From the NCBI GenBank assembly GCA_007844125.1, contig CM017559.1:33695363-33759362 (forward strand): a stretch of DNA of 64,000 bases, read 5' to 3'. The translations under genes were made by a program, and so were the position numbers. The notes beneath the pieces are model-generated. The model was not told the DNA's origin and made no database searches. It saw only the letters and a program-made list of their open reading frames with translations. This DNA comes from Sinonovacula constricta (taxonomy: Eukaryota > Mollusca > Bivalvia > Cardiida > Solecurtidae). Shown here one piece after another: positions 10,083 through 21,389 of this stretch; the first letter of the stretch is position 1; each line of letters opens with the position of its first letter.

Positions 10083-10408
10083 ACCAGACCTGGTAGTAGC
10101 GCATTCGTAGAGTGTCGGCTCCAGGTACGGGAGGCCCCAGGTTTTGATCCCGGGCTACAACATGCCAAAGTCATTAAAAATGGTAGAGGCATATAGCTCC
10201 CTTGCTAATGCTCAAGCAATTATAAGTGTATTTCTAATACTGGTTGGCCCAGTGTCAGGATAATGTGATTGGTTGTGGTATCATGCCAGTTGTTCACAGC
10301 ATGCTATATACAGTGAACGCTGCACCATATCTGCATCAAGTGGACACTGTCTCCAGATAACTGAAATAGTGAAGGTATGATGATAAACACAGTAAACAAA
10401 CAAGCACC
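10083..10408 (+). mobile_element. SINE-B copy, near full length
   Basis: Head acctggtagtagcgcattcg, ctccaggtacgggaggcccc and a B-box relative ggttttgatcccggg are followed by the complete body and the end tgataaacacagtaaacaaa. Some point changes in the head make current Pol III promoter activity doubtful. Confidence 0.85.
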
Positions 10409-10594
10409 TAAAATTTGCCCCAGGCCTTCTATGCACATATTGATCAAATAGATATCATATCAAATAAAGCAGGAGCTGGCTGATCTGGGTCTGCATTTTT
10501 TTGCTACAGATTCTCTAACAATACATCTTACCTTTGCATGAAATAGATAGAAAACAAGAACAAATCAAGTTTTATTTATTAATATGTTTAGCAG

Positions 10595-10775
10595 AAAAAG
10601 TGTTTGTGGGCGTTCGTTGTCTATTAAGAAATTGGACTCCTTATTGGAGTTGAACCCCGAAACTGAGCATGTGATGTAAGTCTTTGAACATACTGCATAT
10701 TGCTCCAGGTGCTCAGTACCTGAGTGCTGGTTCTATCCAGGAAGTGGACAGTCGAGAGGGATTAATATAAGTCGA
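10595..10775 (+). mobile_element. SINE-D candidate, copy 1
   Basis: Contains a tRNA-like stretch (attggagttgaaccccgaaa), then gctccaggtgctcagtacct, gagtgctggttctatccagg, aagtggacagtcgagaggga. The same order appears on the opposite strand at 49998-50195 with a better B box (gggttcaaaccctg). Its dispersed, tRNA-headed nature suggests a fourth SINE family; only two copies are visible. Confidence 0.6.
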
Positions 10776-11303
10776 AACAACTTGTTTCCCAATCAGCTAT
10801 AAATAAATAGGTTTAAATTAAAACGTGTTTGCTCACTGTTGGTACAAAAACTCACCGTACGTAGTATTTTTTTTGTTTCCCTCTATCCAATAAAGCAGCT
10901 GTTTATTTTTGTTGACTGGTTTTGTCAGCTACTTTTGTGTTGTTACCATGCACAGCTACCAGGGGAAAACACTATGTTTAGTGAATTGATTTTACACCAT
11001 ATCAGCAACATTTCTGCCAATATAACATACTTCCTGTCTACTTCCTGGAAGCACATCAGTATGCAGTAGTCAGAAAAGTGACATCTGCTTTACGGCGGCA
11101 TACTATCACAGAATGGTCCATTGTGCCTTTGTTTTTGTAGAGATAAAAAAATTAAAAATGGAGGCATTTATTTTTTTTAAATGCTTTATTAAATAATCAG
11201 GGATTTTGCTTAACATAAGGGAAGATAATGTGATGAACACATCTGAGGCTACAGCAGCATTTTAACAATAACAAAAATGTGCATAAAGTACAGAAAGTGT
11301 GGG
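10776..11303. other. stretch without a recognised gene
   Basis: One 76-codon open frame (10839-11069) has no recognisable domain. No splice-bounded coding segment was recognised. Confidence 0.4.
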
Positions 11304-11540
11304 GCCCCTGTGGTGTAGTGGTAGAGTCGCCGATTTGTAACTCTTCTGACTGCGAAGCCTCCCACCGCATGAGTTCGAGTCCCGTTCGAGGCAAAGGACA
11401 AAATATGGGAAGGCCGTCCAGCTGACCTGTGTTGTGCCGGTGGTTCTACCCTGACATTTGTCATGTGTCTTCCTTCACCACAATAGCTGGACGTCGCTAT
11501 AATGATCATAATTGGTAGCTACTATGTATCTCAAAAACAA
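11304..11540 (+). mobile_element. SINE-A1 copy
   Basis: Near-complete: cctgtggtgtagtggtagag, gccgatttgtaactc, B box gagttcgagtcccg, body and gatcataattggtagct with an A-rich tail. Confidence 0.85.
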
Positions 11541-11645
11541 ACAAAACAGAAAGTGCTCAGAACATCCCATCTTTTTAAAATCTTTTACCTTTTTACAAGT
11601 AATAAAAGACTGATTTTATCAGAATTGCAACCTTGAACTTCTTAA

Positions 11646-12131
11646 ATGTGGTATCCGACAGTTTGGACCAAAAATATTTTCATTAAACATCATAATAAAT
11701 TATTGTTACTTGAACAGATCACACAAAATGCTGTTTATTAATATGCTACACCTGTCTGAAAGTGTACCGTAACGCCACAGTCATCATAACAAACATGCAT
11801 TTCCTATCTGAGCCACACCACACAGTTAGCTATTTTTAAACTCAGACAACCACGTGACCACTTTTGTTTTAGCTCATCCACGTGATCCGCTGTGATGTTG
11901 ATGTCTCTTTTTAGCCGAAATCACAATCATTTTTTTTTTTATAGATTTGAAAAAATGAACATTTTAGGTGTTGATTAAATAGTTTTACTGTCCCAATATG
12001 GAGATACTGTTGAAAATCTTCAAAGCTTAGACTAAAGTATGATGTTTATCTACAGACATTATGCACAAGTACCCCAAACAGAGATCAGATATTGTCACAT
12101 ATATTAGATAGCAAAATGTTGGATACCACCT
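11646..12131 (-). mobile_element. MITE-1 copy, full length
   Basis: TTAA at 11642-11645 and 12132-12135 flanks atgtggtatccgacagtttg on the left and aaatgttggataccacct on the right. The terminal inverted repeat has the form AGGTGGTATC..ACAGTTTG. The interior carries tatctgagcca, agctatttttaaactc and gatgttgatgtctcttttt, the antisense of the 49325 copy. It has no open frame of note. Confidence 0.85.
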
Positions 12132-12247
12132 TTAAACTGTTTCACCACTATCACATTAATGATACTGTTCAACCAAGGCTTGCAATTAAGATGTAGCAGG
12201 TCTTGTTATATCCTCCAGTTTAAGTTAAGTTTGGGGTGTAATAGATT

Positions 12248-12945
12248 ATGTCTGTGTCCATCTGTCCATCAGTCTGTCTGAACATCGGTCTGTTCATCTG
12301 TCCGACCCTCTTTCTGTACATCTTTCTATCTGACTGTCTATCTTTGTGCCTGTCCATCTGTCTTCCCATATATCTATCTGTCTACCCATCTGTCTATCCA
12401 TTATCTGCCCATCTCTTTGTCTGTCTATCAGTCCTTCCATCTGTCCTAAGACTGCCCATATGTCAGTCTGTTCGTCCATGTGTCCATCTATATGTCTGTC
12501 TGTCTGTATGTCTGGCTGATTATTTATCTGACCCTGTGTCTCTCTATCTGTCCATCTGTGTCTCTGTCTTTTCATCTGTATGTCCATATGTCTGCCTATC
12601 TGTCCATAAGTCTGCATGTCCAGCTGTCCATCCGTTTGTCAATCTTCCATCTGTTTGTCAATCTGTCCATATGTCTATGTACATGTCTATCTATCTGTCT
12701 CTCTGACTATCTGTCTATCCATTTATCTACTTGTCTAGCAATATCTACCGGTATGTCTGTTCACATGTTTATCCATCTCTCTATCTGTTCATCTATGTAT
12801 TCATCTGTCTGTCTGTCTATCCACATGTCTATCAGTTTTTCCCTATATGTTTGTCCATATTTCTGACCCTATATCTGTCTATATCCATCCATCTGTCTGT
12901 CCATCCATCTGTCTATCAATTTCTCATCATTCTATCCACTGTCTG
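12248..12945 (+). repeat. TCTG/TCTA/CCAT simple-repeat tract
   Basis: About 700 bases of imperfect tetranucleotides (ctgt, ctat, ccat) keep both strands open over 80-152 codons (Cys/Leu/Ser-rich on +, Asp/Arg/Gln-rich on -). This is low complexity, not coding. Confidence 0.9.
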
Positions 12946-12957
12946 GATGTGTGATCA

Positions 12958-13160
12958 ATGCTTACTCCTCTGACTGCTTAGCCTCTTATAGTGTGGGTTC
13001 GAGTCCAATTCTGGGTGGAGAACTTAATGTCAGACGGTCTTCCAGCTGACTTGTGGTGTGCAGAGTTCTACCCAGGCATTTGTCTGGGGTCTAATTCCTC
13101 CACCATAAAGCTGGACATTGCTATAATGATCATAATTGGTCGCTGCGAGGTAGTACGAAC
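12958..13160 (+). mobile_element. SINE-A1 copy, 5'-truncated
   Basis: Starts at tactcctctgactgcttagc right at the end of the simple repeat, with gggttcgagtccaat, the body and gatcataattggtcgctgcg. The A-box end has been lost. Confidence 0.8.
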
Positions 13161-13540
13161 ATGACCTACTGAGCTTGACTCACTATTCCTTAAATAAGTA
13201 CACAGCCGGCCAGTACCAAACAACCTTGTGTCTAGCAGCTACATTCGCTGAACCAAAATAAAATATTTACTTTAATCTGACTTTTATGGGATGATTTTCC
13301 CCTCAACAGCTTTTTGATCATTGTTTACATATGTCAAAGTGAAGCATCTGATCAGTTACTCATTGTTTTCTTCAGACATTTTAATCACAGGGTGTCTTGA
13401 ATTAAAAACAGCACACAGGTTCAGATTGACATTTTGTTTCACTTAGATTATTTTTGCCCTTGTTTCACATGTTAGCACGTGGTAATTATTTTACTTTTTT
13501 TACTTTTTGTGAAAACTTCAAGTTTAAAATCAAAATAAAA
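13161..13540. other. stretch without a recognised feature
   Basis: AT-rich sequence between a SINE and the 21-bp array; nothing recognised. Confidence 0.4.
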
Positions 13541-14815
13541 TAAGGCCCAATCAGATAGAAATAAGGCTTTATCAAATAGAAATAAGGCTCAATCAAATAG
13601 AAAAAAGACTTAATCAAATAGAGATTATGCCCAATCAATTAGAAATAAGGCCCAATAAAAAAGAAATAAGCCCCAATCAATTAGAAGTAATCCCCAATCA
13701 AATAGAAATAAGGCCCAATGAAATAGAAATAAGGCTTAATCAAATAGAAATAAGGCATAATCAAATAGAAATAACACCCAGTCAAATATAAATAAGGCCC
13801 AATGATATAGAAATAAGGCTTAATCAAATAGAAATAATGCATAATCAAATAGAAATTATACCCAATCAAATAGAAATAAGGCTTAATCAAATAGAGATAA
13901 GGCCCAATCAAATAGAAATAAGGCCCAATCAAAACAAAATAAGGCCCAATCAAATAGAAATAAGGCATAATCAAATAGAAATAAAGCCCAATCAAATAGA
14001 AATTAGGCTTAATCAAATAGAAATAAGGCCAAATCAAATAGAAATAAGGTCCAATAAAAAAAAAGGCATAATCTTTTAGAAAAAAGATTCAGTCAAATAG
14101 AAATAAATCTTTATCAAATAGAAATAAGGCCCAATCAAATAGAAATAAGGCCAAATCAAATAATCAAATAGAAATAAGTCCCAATCAAAAAGAAATAAGG
14201 CCCAATCAAATAATCAAATAGAATGAAGTCCCAATTAAGAAGAAATAAGGCCCAATCTAAAAGAAATAAGGCCCAATAAAATAGAAATAAAGCCAAATCA
14301 AATAGAAATTAGGCTTAATCAAATAGAAATAAGACCCAATCAAATAGAAATAAGGGCAAATAAAATAAAATAAGGCCCAATCAAATAAAAAAAAGGTGTA
14401 ATCTAATAGAAATAAGGCCCAATCAAAAAGAAATAAGGCCAAATCAAATAATCAAATAGAAGTAAGGCTCAATCAAATAGAAATAAGGCCCAATAAGATA
14501 GAAATAAGCCATAATTAAATAGAAATAAGGCCCAATCAAATAGAAATAAGGCCCAATGAAATAGAAATAAGGCTTAATCAAATAGAAATATGGCCTAATC
14601 TAATAGAGATAAGGCATAATTAAATAGAAATAAGGCCCAATCAAATAGAAATAAGGCCTAATCAAATAAAAATAAGGTATAATCAAATAGAAAAAAAAGC
14701 CCAAATGAATAGAAATAAAGCCCAATCAAATAGAAATAACAATCAAATAGAAATAAGGCCCAATCAAATAGAAACAAGACCCAATCAAATAGAAATAAGG
14801 CCTAATGAAAGTAGT
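13541..14815 (+). repeat. 21-bp A-rich satellite (aatcaaatagaaataaggccc)
   Basis: About 60 units of 21 bp, with frequent single-base and indel variation plus an inserted aatcaaat in several units (around 14160, 14210, 14445). The 7-codon period leaves open frames up to 118 codons; these are artefacts. A minus-strand SINE-B abuts its 3' end. Confidence 0.9.
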
Positions 14816-15085
14816 TTGTTTATTTGTTTAATTGCCTCACCAGCAGTCAGTTACATGTATCAGGAGATGTTCAATATTCAATTGAAGCAGTTACAGTGCT
14901 GCCTTCACTGTGAAAGCATGAAGTAGACACCTCACATGTTACCACATCTAGATTTATTATCTTGACACCAGACCAACCAGTCAGTGGAACAACCCATTAT
15001 ATTTGCTTGAGCATTATAAAGGGACTAACATTTTTAATATCTTTGGTATGTAGTAGCCTAGGTTTGACTCCAGGACTTCCAAATC
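14816..15085 (-). mobile_element. SINE-B copy, old
   Basis: The reverse complement carries the SINE-B 3' end (attaaacaaataaac), gaaggcagcact, tatttgctt-like motifs, and then a decayed head (ggagtcaaacct). It starts exactly at the end of the 21-bp array. Divergence is high. Confidence 0.7.
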
Positions 15086-15361
15086 TGGCATGTACACTTT
15101 TCTTATTTCTCTAATAGGAAAACTTGAAGCAGTTTATATGCTGCATCAAGTAGTGATAGTTGGCTTTAAATGTGAAATATTATACCACACAAAGGTAATT
15201 ATCATGGCATTATCTTGGCATTAGAAATATATAATGTTCAGTCCTTTTATCCAAACATAATTGCTTCATTTGCTGCTGCATTTGCAAACAACAGAACAAT
15301 AAGTTTCATTGCAAATCTGTGGGCTGGAAATCTGTATGTCAGAATGACAAGCTTGACAATA

Positions 15362-15430
15362 CCTGGTCATTGGGTGTATTCATCAATCTCGTATTATGAC
15401 AGTTGACACATGGTGCTGGGAAGTCATATT
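15362..15430 (+). repeat. dispersed repeat G, copy 1
   Basis: Reads ctggtcattgggtgtattca, tcaatctcgtattatgac, tggtgctgggaagtcatat. The same ~68 bases recur at 43800-43872. Confidence 0.65.
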
Positions 15431-15915
15431 ACTGTATTTTTACAGCACACCAACACATGATAGGTCATAAGGTGCCAAATACATGTACACTGAACTTTAA
15501 TGAGAATAGACAATAATCAGGTTAAAATTAAAATACTTGAGTAGAAATATAAAATTATATCATGTTAAAAAAATACATAAATATATAAATAATAAAAGAT
15601 TAATAGCAAATACACACATTTTATTAATTGTGAGATTCCATCAGAAATGATGCAAAATTGAAGAAGAAGCCCAGTCAGAATTGTCTCCACAGATAGACAG
15701 ATGGACAAACAGGTGGACAGTCAGATGGAAGGACAGATGGATATTCTGATTTCAGTACACATTACCCGTCCCCACACCCCACACACAAAGGACAAAAACT
15801 TACCTCTAGGCTACAAAAATGCATAAAACCTAAAACAGAACAGTCACAAGTAAATATGCACATCCTATTTTTCAAAATAGCCTCAAAATAAACATTGGAA
15901 GTTGCATACTTGTTT
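15431..15915. other. stretch without a recognised gene
   Basis: AT-rich, with a short gacagatggacaaacagg simple-repeat tract near 15690-15740. Nothing else recognised. Confidence 0.4.
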
Positions 15916-16072
15916 GTTCTTGTTTATGTTTTTGAAATACATCACAGCAACCATTTCTGATCATTACATTGATACCAAGCTATTTTGGTTATGGAAGATC
16001 CCAGTCAAATGTCTGAGTAGAACTACCGGCACACCCCAGGTCAACGAGAAGACCTTTCCACATTAAGTTTTG
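15916..16072 (-). mobile_element. SINE-A1 copy, 5'-truncated
   Basis: Reverse complement of tttttgaaatacatcacagc, atggaagatcccagtcaaat and aagacctttccacattaag. Tail and body only. Confidence 0.7.
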
Positions 16073-16249
16073 AATACTTGTTGCAAAAAAATTAAAACAT
16101 CAGTTAATCTTCTTAAAGAAAATTACGAGGAACTCCACCAAAAGCCTCAGTCGCTCTTTTCATCGGATAGCACCAAGGGATAACCAATATATATAATCTG
16201 TTTGTATCCTTTTGCATCTGTTTAATGCCCACTTCTTATCTGGTGAATC

Positions 16250-16412
16250 AATTCGGTCGTGGCGAGATCTTTCATGTGGAGAGTTTTTTTCAACTGACCT
16301 GTGGTGTGCCAACGGTTCTACGCAGACATTCGTCCAAGGTTTTCCTTCACTAATAATTATTTGTATGTTGCCAATATGACGATAATTGTGTCTGTGTGAT
16401 GTAAGAAAATGA
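16250..16412 (+). mobile_element. SINE-A2 copy, 5'-truncated
   Basis: Body from gatctttcatgtggagag through gaccataatt-like gacgataattgtgtctgtg to the A-rich end. The head is only a remnant (ggtcgtggcgag). Confidence 0.65.
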
Positions 16413-17563
16413 ACTAGTAATACCAAACAACAATTACATCAGAAGTCTATGTGACTTGGCTAATCGGGACTAAGGTGCATTCTGTCACGTTTTCAGGCAT
16501 AAGTTCGTAGAAACCGGAGAATTTTAAATGGGTTTTGATAAAAGTGTAGCAAATGCCTAAAGTGCCTTGTAGAAGAGCCATTTTATTCTACTGAAAACAG
16601 CAACTAGAAACACAAGTTCTTGGTGCACTGAAAGGTTAAATGATCCTAGAAATAACAATTGAAATGCCATTATATAGCTTAGTAAAAGCTAGACAATACA
16701 ATAAAAGAAATACTAAATTTCCTTTGACATTTAAAGCAATGTGTGCTTTTTCTACTTTCAAAGCACATGAAAAAAAAAGTTGATCACTGTTAGTTTCCTG
16801 AAATGGGTAACCTACAAATGCTAGTAGCCGAACAATGATTTAATTAATGATTTATGCTCTATGTTTAATTGTGTTTATTTATAATGAAATAAAAAAAGAA
16901 AAGAAACTTTAAAAAAATATTAGGAGTTCCCATGTCAGACTTAGTTACTAAAGGTGACGCACACAGGGGCAAATCCAAAAAATTTTGTTGGGTGTTTGGG
17001 GTGGCAGTATGAATGAAAATCCACTCATCTTTATCGTAGTAAATACTATATAAATATAAAGATATGCACAGTAAGGGAACCTTACTTCAACCTAAGCAGT
17101 CAACAGACAAAATTTACTTTAAAAGTTTAGTTTTTTTAAGCTTACATATACGTGTTTTCACATCTGTTCTCTTTTACCTGGTTGGGGTGGGGGATGCATT
17201 ATAGCCCCCAACCCCACTGGACCCATCCATGGACACACTTCAGGTAAAGTCCATAAAAAAGTGAGAAAAACGGACTCCGTTATGACAAAATTAATCCAAT
17301 TTTCTTCGACAAATAAACAACGGCTCGGTTACCTGCCACATGATATTATAATCAGTAACCTTATAGCTATTGTCAGCATAAAATGATGAAATACATGATA
17401 TGGCAGGAAATGGGCAAGCAGCAGGGACTAAATTACACCAATTACCATTGACACAGGATGTTTTCAGCTCATTATTGCAGACTAAACAGCTCCTGTTTCA
17501 GTATTATGTGCAGATATTAACAGCTAACCATGTCTCATATAGTGCAACTCCCTTTATAGTTAA
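16413..17563. other. stretch without a recognised gene
   Basis: A degenerate dispersed-repeat look between about 16960 and 17240 (ggggcaaatccaaaaaattt, agcccccaaccccactgg). Otherwise nothing recognised. Confidence 0.4.
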
Positions 17564-17634
17564 GTAGACTCATATACATGCATATTTTCTGATGCTGTTG
17601 TTTCGTAAATTGCATATAATTGCATTATACTCAA

Positions 17635-18115
17635 CCCTTTCGCTGCTAAGCCATTTTCCTCACCCGATGCTGAGGAATTTGCTATAAATTTCCTAAGAAA
17701 ATGCCATATGTCACTAATAATTATAATTTTGGAAGTTTTATAGATGGATATGTAAAACTATATATCATTAGAAAGGTAATTGAATATGGATTCTGAATAG
17801 TATAAAATTTAAAAATTATCCTAATATATAAAAATGTTATGGACTTTCAGAAATAGAAATAAAAGTTAAACAAATCTAGACCTTTTACTTTTTTCTTTAG
17901 CATTTCACGCCTACACCTTTAAAAGTATTTTTAAGAAAAAAAGCAACGCTGTAAGCTACTGTCAAGGGAAGTAACTCTGGTCATACTTTTATAGGAAATT
18001 AGCAGTACTGTAAATACTCAAAAATAGAAGTAAACAGGACATATGGTGTATGTATAACAGCATTGTTATTGGTTAGAAATAGATGTTCACTGTACACCGT
18101 TCAGCATTGAAAGGG
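17635..18115. mobile_element. MITE-3, piggyBac-type ends (CCCTTTC, TTAA)
   Basis: Left end ccctttcgctgctaagcc follows TCAA (one change from TTAA). Right end ttcagcattgaaaggg precedes TTAA. The inverted repeat is about 18 bp with mismatches. TTAA targets with CCC.. ends are the hallmark of piggyBac-like elements. No transposase is present. A ~55-bp direct repeat (tagactcatatacat, then tattttctgatgctgttgtt) lies on both sides, at 17565-17618 and 18121-18174. Confidence 0.75.
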
Positions 18116-18196
18116 TTAAATAGACTCATATACATATGTATTTTCTGATGCTGTTGTTTCGTGAACTGCATATATTTACGTTACACTTCAATTGAT

Positions 18197-18300
18197 AGGG
18201 TGCCCATGGTGTTATGGTAAAGTTGCTGAGCTTAACTTTTCTGACGGCTTATAGCTTCCTATCCCTGGGTTCCAGTCTTGTTTTGGGGCGAAGGATCTAA
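18197..18300 (+). mobile_element. SINE-A1 head cut by a MITE-1 end
   Basis: gggtgcccatggtgttatgg, the B-box relative ggttccagtcttg and ggggcgaaggatctaa are followed at once by 25 bases of the MITE-1 left end (aggtggtatccagtttggac). The remainder of both is missing. Confidence 0.65.
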
Positions 18301-18364
18301 AGGTGGTATCCAGTTTGGACCAGATCTTCATCGTCATCATCAGTATTATCATTTCCACCACCTA

Positions 18365-18620
18365 CCGGCCGCAATAGCTCATGGGTCGAGGGTCTGCATG
18401 CGGATCATGAGTTTGCGGGTTCAAACCCCGACCGGGTCAAGGCTTTAAAGTCGGTACTAGTGGCTTCCTTCCTAACGCTTTGGGCTAAGGGGACAGCATT
18501 ACACCTGACATGTCAGTGTCAGTATAATTGACTGTTTGGGTTCAATCACTGTGCACCTTATAAGTGCTCTTGTGCTATAATGATAGAATTGTTACTGCAA
18601 AGTATCAGCAAAAATGCCAG
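18365..18620 (+). mobile_element. SINE-C copy 1
   Basis: tRNA-like head (ccgcaatagctcatgggtcg, B box gggttcaaaccccg) and a body with gacagcattacacctgacat and cttgtgctataatgatagaa. The same structure recurs at 20568. It lies between two ATC/ACC microsatellite tracts. Confidence 0.8.
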
Positions 18621-18629
18621 CAAATTCCA

Positions 18630-18695
18630 TTACCACCACCAACATAACCACCATTACTACCACCACCACCATCATCATCATCATCATGTTACATC
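18630..18695 (+). repeat. ACC/ATC microsatellite
   Basis: Short tract of acc and atc trinucleotides directly after SINE-C. Confidence 0.8.
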
Positions 18696-20068
18696 TATTG
18701 TTCCCCTCAGCTGAGTACTAATAATCTGACATCAATGAACTTAATATTTTATGACACTCGGATCACTTGAACTTTACCAGTGCCAGCTGACCTGCTGGGC
18801 ATTAGTATTATATTCTATCAGAGATGGTAATTTCTGTGACGGTCTATCATCAGTTATGGCCGATCAGTTAAGACCCAGTCAGAATGCTAATTAGTACAAT
18901 GTTGCAAGCATCACCATCAAGGGAAGGCCTATTGGTCCTTAGCGAGCCTCGAAGGCAACTTAAGAGGTGTATTAATATTCTTGTAATAAGCAATCAAAAA
19001 ACCTGACCTGGTTACATTCTACGAGGTGAACCAAAAGGTGAAATAAGGAATAACATAAAGTGAATTGGTAACAGTAGAGAACCTATTTAATTTTTGTGTG
19101 AAATAAGCGATAAAATCAACCTATTGTGTTATATATCTAGACTGGCCTGGTTAAATATTTTTATTGTGTGATATGGCACGGTGAGAAGTAAGGACAGTCT
19201 AGTAACAGAAAACATTGTGAAAAATGGAACAAGTATGAAGAATGGACATCTGCCAATATATCATTGGTAGAAATGGTTGAAAAGGAAGATTTTTTTTATC
19301 ATAAGGAGTTTTTCTATCTCATGCCAACATGAAGGGTATCTTATGTCTCTGTTAAGTCAATATCTTTATTACCATCCTGATAAAAAGACAGTAAGATCCG
19401 TTTCCTGATATGTCAGTTTTTGCATTGAAATGGGTTATGTAAAAATAAACAGCATTATACACGCATTTGATTTTTTTCCTCGTCACTATATTATCTTGGT
19501 TTAATTTGAAAACATTTTCTAAATTAAAACACATCTTCATGGTTGTTCTGACAATGTGATCATTGTGCACATTTGCACAATGTTCATTTGTTGATTTACG
19601 TTGGTGTTGTAATTTAAACCGACAAAATAAATACAAAAAATGGTCTCTATTAATATAACAGCATTATGGCAATAGCTGCCTTGCTCAAGTTTTCCTCCCA
19701 TCCATGCATTTGCCTGAGTATACTGGGGGCATCTGCGTCCAACGTAAATTGGTGTTTCGAAGATGCTTTGAAAAGAAAACACATTCTTCTGTGTCATGTA
19801 TGTATTTATCTGATAAAGCTGCATCATTCAAATGTTTGCGAAATGTGAAACACTTAACTGGAAGAGATGTTTTAGATTTAGGGAGCTTTATGAGGCTCTG
19901 GATAATTGTTATAAATGGGACCGCCAGCATATTGATTTTGTCTGTCCGACTATTGTCCTGGTCTAACAGAAAACCTCCTGCACACAGACCCTGATCTTAG
20001 GACTTAAGGCTTAACTTGTACAGTAAAATGCCACCTAACAACCTGCCACTTAAGCAACCACGTCTCAA
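18696..20068. other. stretch without a recognised gene
   Basis: Overlapping open frames of 60-96 codons occur on both strands at 19537-19994. Their mutual overlap and lack of motifs argue against coding. Nothing else recognised. Confidence 0.45.
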
Positions 20069-20072
20069 TTAA

Positions 20073-20420
20073 AAGTGATATCCACCAGTTTGGACAGATT
20101 TTTTTTATCAAATAAGTAATTGTTACATGAAAAGGTCCTGCTAAATGCTGTTCATTGATGCCCCAGATATGGGTAAAAATTAAGCATAACACTCTAATTG
20201 TCGTTACAGTCAGGTATTTTCTATCTGAGCCACGCTGCAGAGATAGCTATTATTAAACTCAGAAAACCATGTGATAACTTAGTTTAGAGATCTTGTTATA
20301 TCATCATCCGGGTAATCCCCGCTGATGTCGGTATCTATTTATAGCAGAGTTCACTTTTGTGCTTATTTATATATCTGGAAAGAATAAACCATTAAACAAG
20401 ATTAATTATGGTCTTTACAT
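20073..20420 (-). mobile_element. MITE-1 copy, one end only
   Basis: Starts after TTAA (20069-20072) with aagtgatatccaccagtttg. The interior shows tatctgagccacgctgcaga, gctattattaaactcag and gatgtcggtatctatttat. The other end was not found before the SINE-C at 20568. Confidence 0.7.
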
Positions 20421-20567
20421 CGAAACATGGTTGACCATGGTTTAAATATGGGCAAACTTGTTTGGACTGTGGTCATTTCACAGGGGTAGTATGGGGCTTT
20501 GTTTAAGAGGCTAACTTCTGTTTATTTACCAATTATGTTTGTCAAAAATCATTACAAACCTGTATTG

Positions 20568-20845
20568 ATCGGTCGCAAAAGCTCAGATGGTAGAGCATCG
20601 GCTTGCGGATCTGGAGGTCGCGGGTTCAAACCCTAGCCGGGTCAAACTAGAGACTTTAAAGTTGGTAGTAGTGACTTCTTCCTAATGCTCGGGGTTAAGG
20701 GAACAGCATTATGCCTGACTTGTTGTCAGTAAAATGGACCGTCTGGGTTCAGTCCCTGGGCACCTCTTAAGTGCCCCTGTGCTATAATGATAGAAATGTC
20801 GCTGCACAGAATCGGCAAAAAGCCTCAACCGATTGCGCCGATTGC
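20568..20845 (+). mobile_element. SINE-C copy 2
   Basis: Well-preserved head (gctcagatggtagagcatcg, cgcgggttcaaaccctagcc) followed by the body gggaacagcattatgcctga and cctgtgctataatgatagaa. A and B boxes look intact. Confidence 0.85.
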
Positions 20846-20847
20846 AG

Positions 20848-20930
20848 GGTATTTTAAAGGAAGTTAAGCCTCTTTGGTAATCTGGGTCTTCACTATCTGC
20901 AAAGTGTTTATAGCTTAAGAGCTTAAAGCA
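20848..20930 (+). repeat. dispersed repeat F, copy 2
   Basis: ttttaaaggaagttaagcct, ctttggtaatctgg, ctatctgcaaagtgtttata. Matches the minus-strand copy at 10003-10082. Confidence 0.7.
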
Positions 20931-21389
20931 GTTTTAGGCAAAATCACTGATTTTTGCAATTACAGACTCCAACAGTTAGGTTGACAGAATTATCAAGATG
21001 AAAAATGTGCTGTCGGAAGTATTCGAAAACTTTTTAATGGCAAATAATGGAAAATCCCTCTATGGTATTTTCTGAGTGGGTCACACCAGGCACATTAAAA
21101 ATTGGTTGTCTGGAGGTTCGAAAGCACCTGTTGACTTCTGACATTTCTTTTCCTTAATTCAAATCCTGTGGCCTGTTTACGTGCTAAAATAAAAGTTGGC
21201 ACCAAATGACATTGTGTTTATCAAGATATTTTGATACCAGACAAATTGTCATTAAGAATAAAGATGATAAAGTAACCCTGATAAGTGCATGGACAATAGT
21301 CTGTGGATCATGTACCATATTTTGCTTATCACTCAATCTGTTGATGGCTACTGAAATCTGTAGCTATGTTTTAACTTTCACCTGTGTCA

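Noticed and set aside
12248..12973. Cys/Leu/Ser-rich frames of 80-152 codons
   Set aside because: They lie in a TCTG/TCTA simple-repeat tract, with an equally open antisense frame.
13681..14079. Open frames of 80-118 codons rich in Tyr/Leu or Gln/Ile
   Set aside because: They follow the 21-bp satellite period.
19537..19994. Cluster of overlapping frames of 60-96 codons on both strands
   Set aside because: They overlap each other antisense, show no motif and lack splice context.
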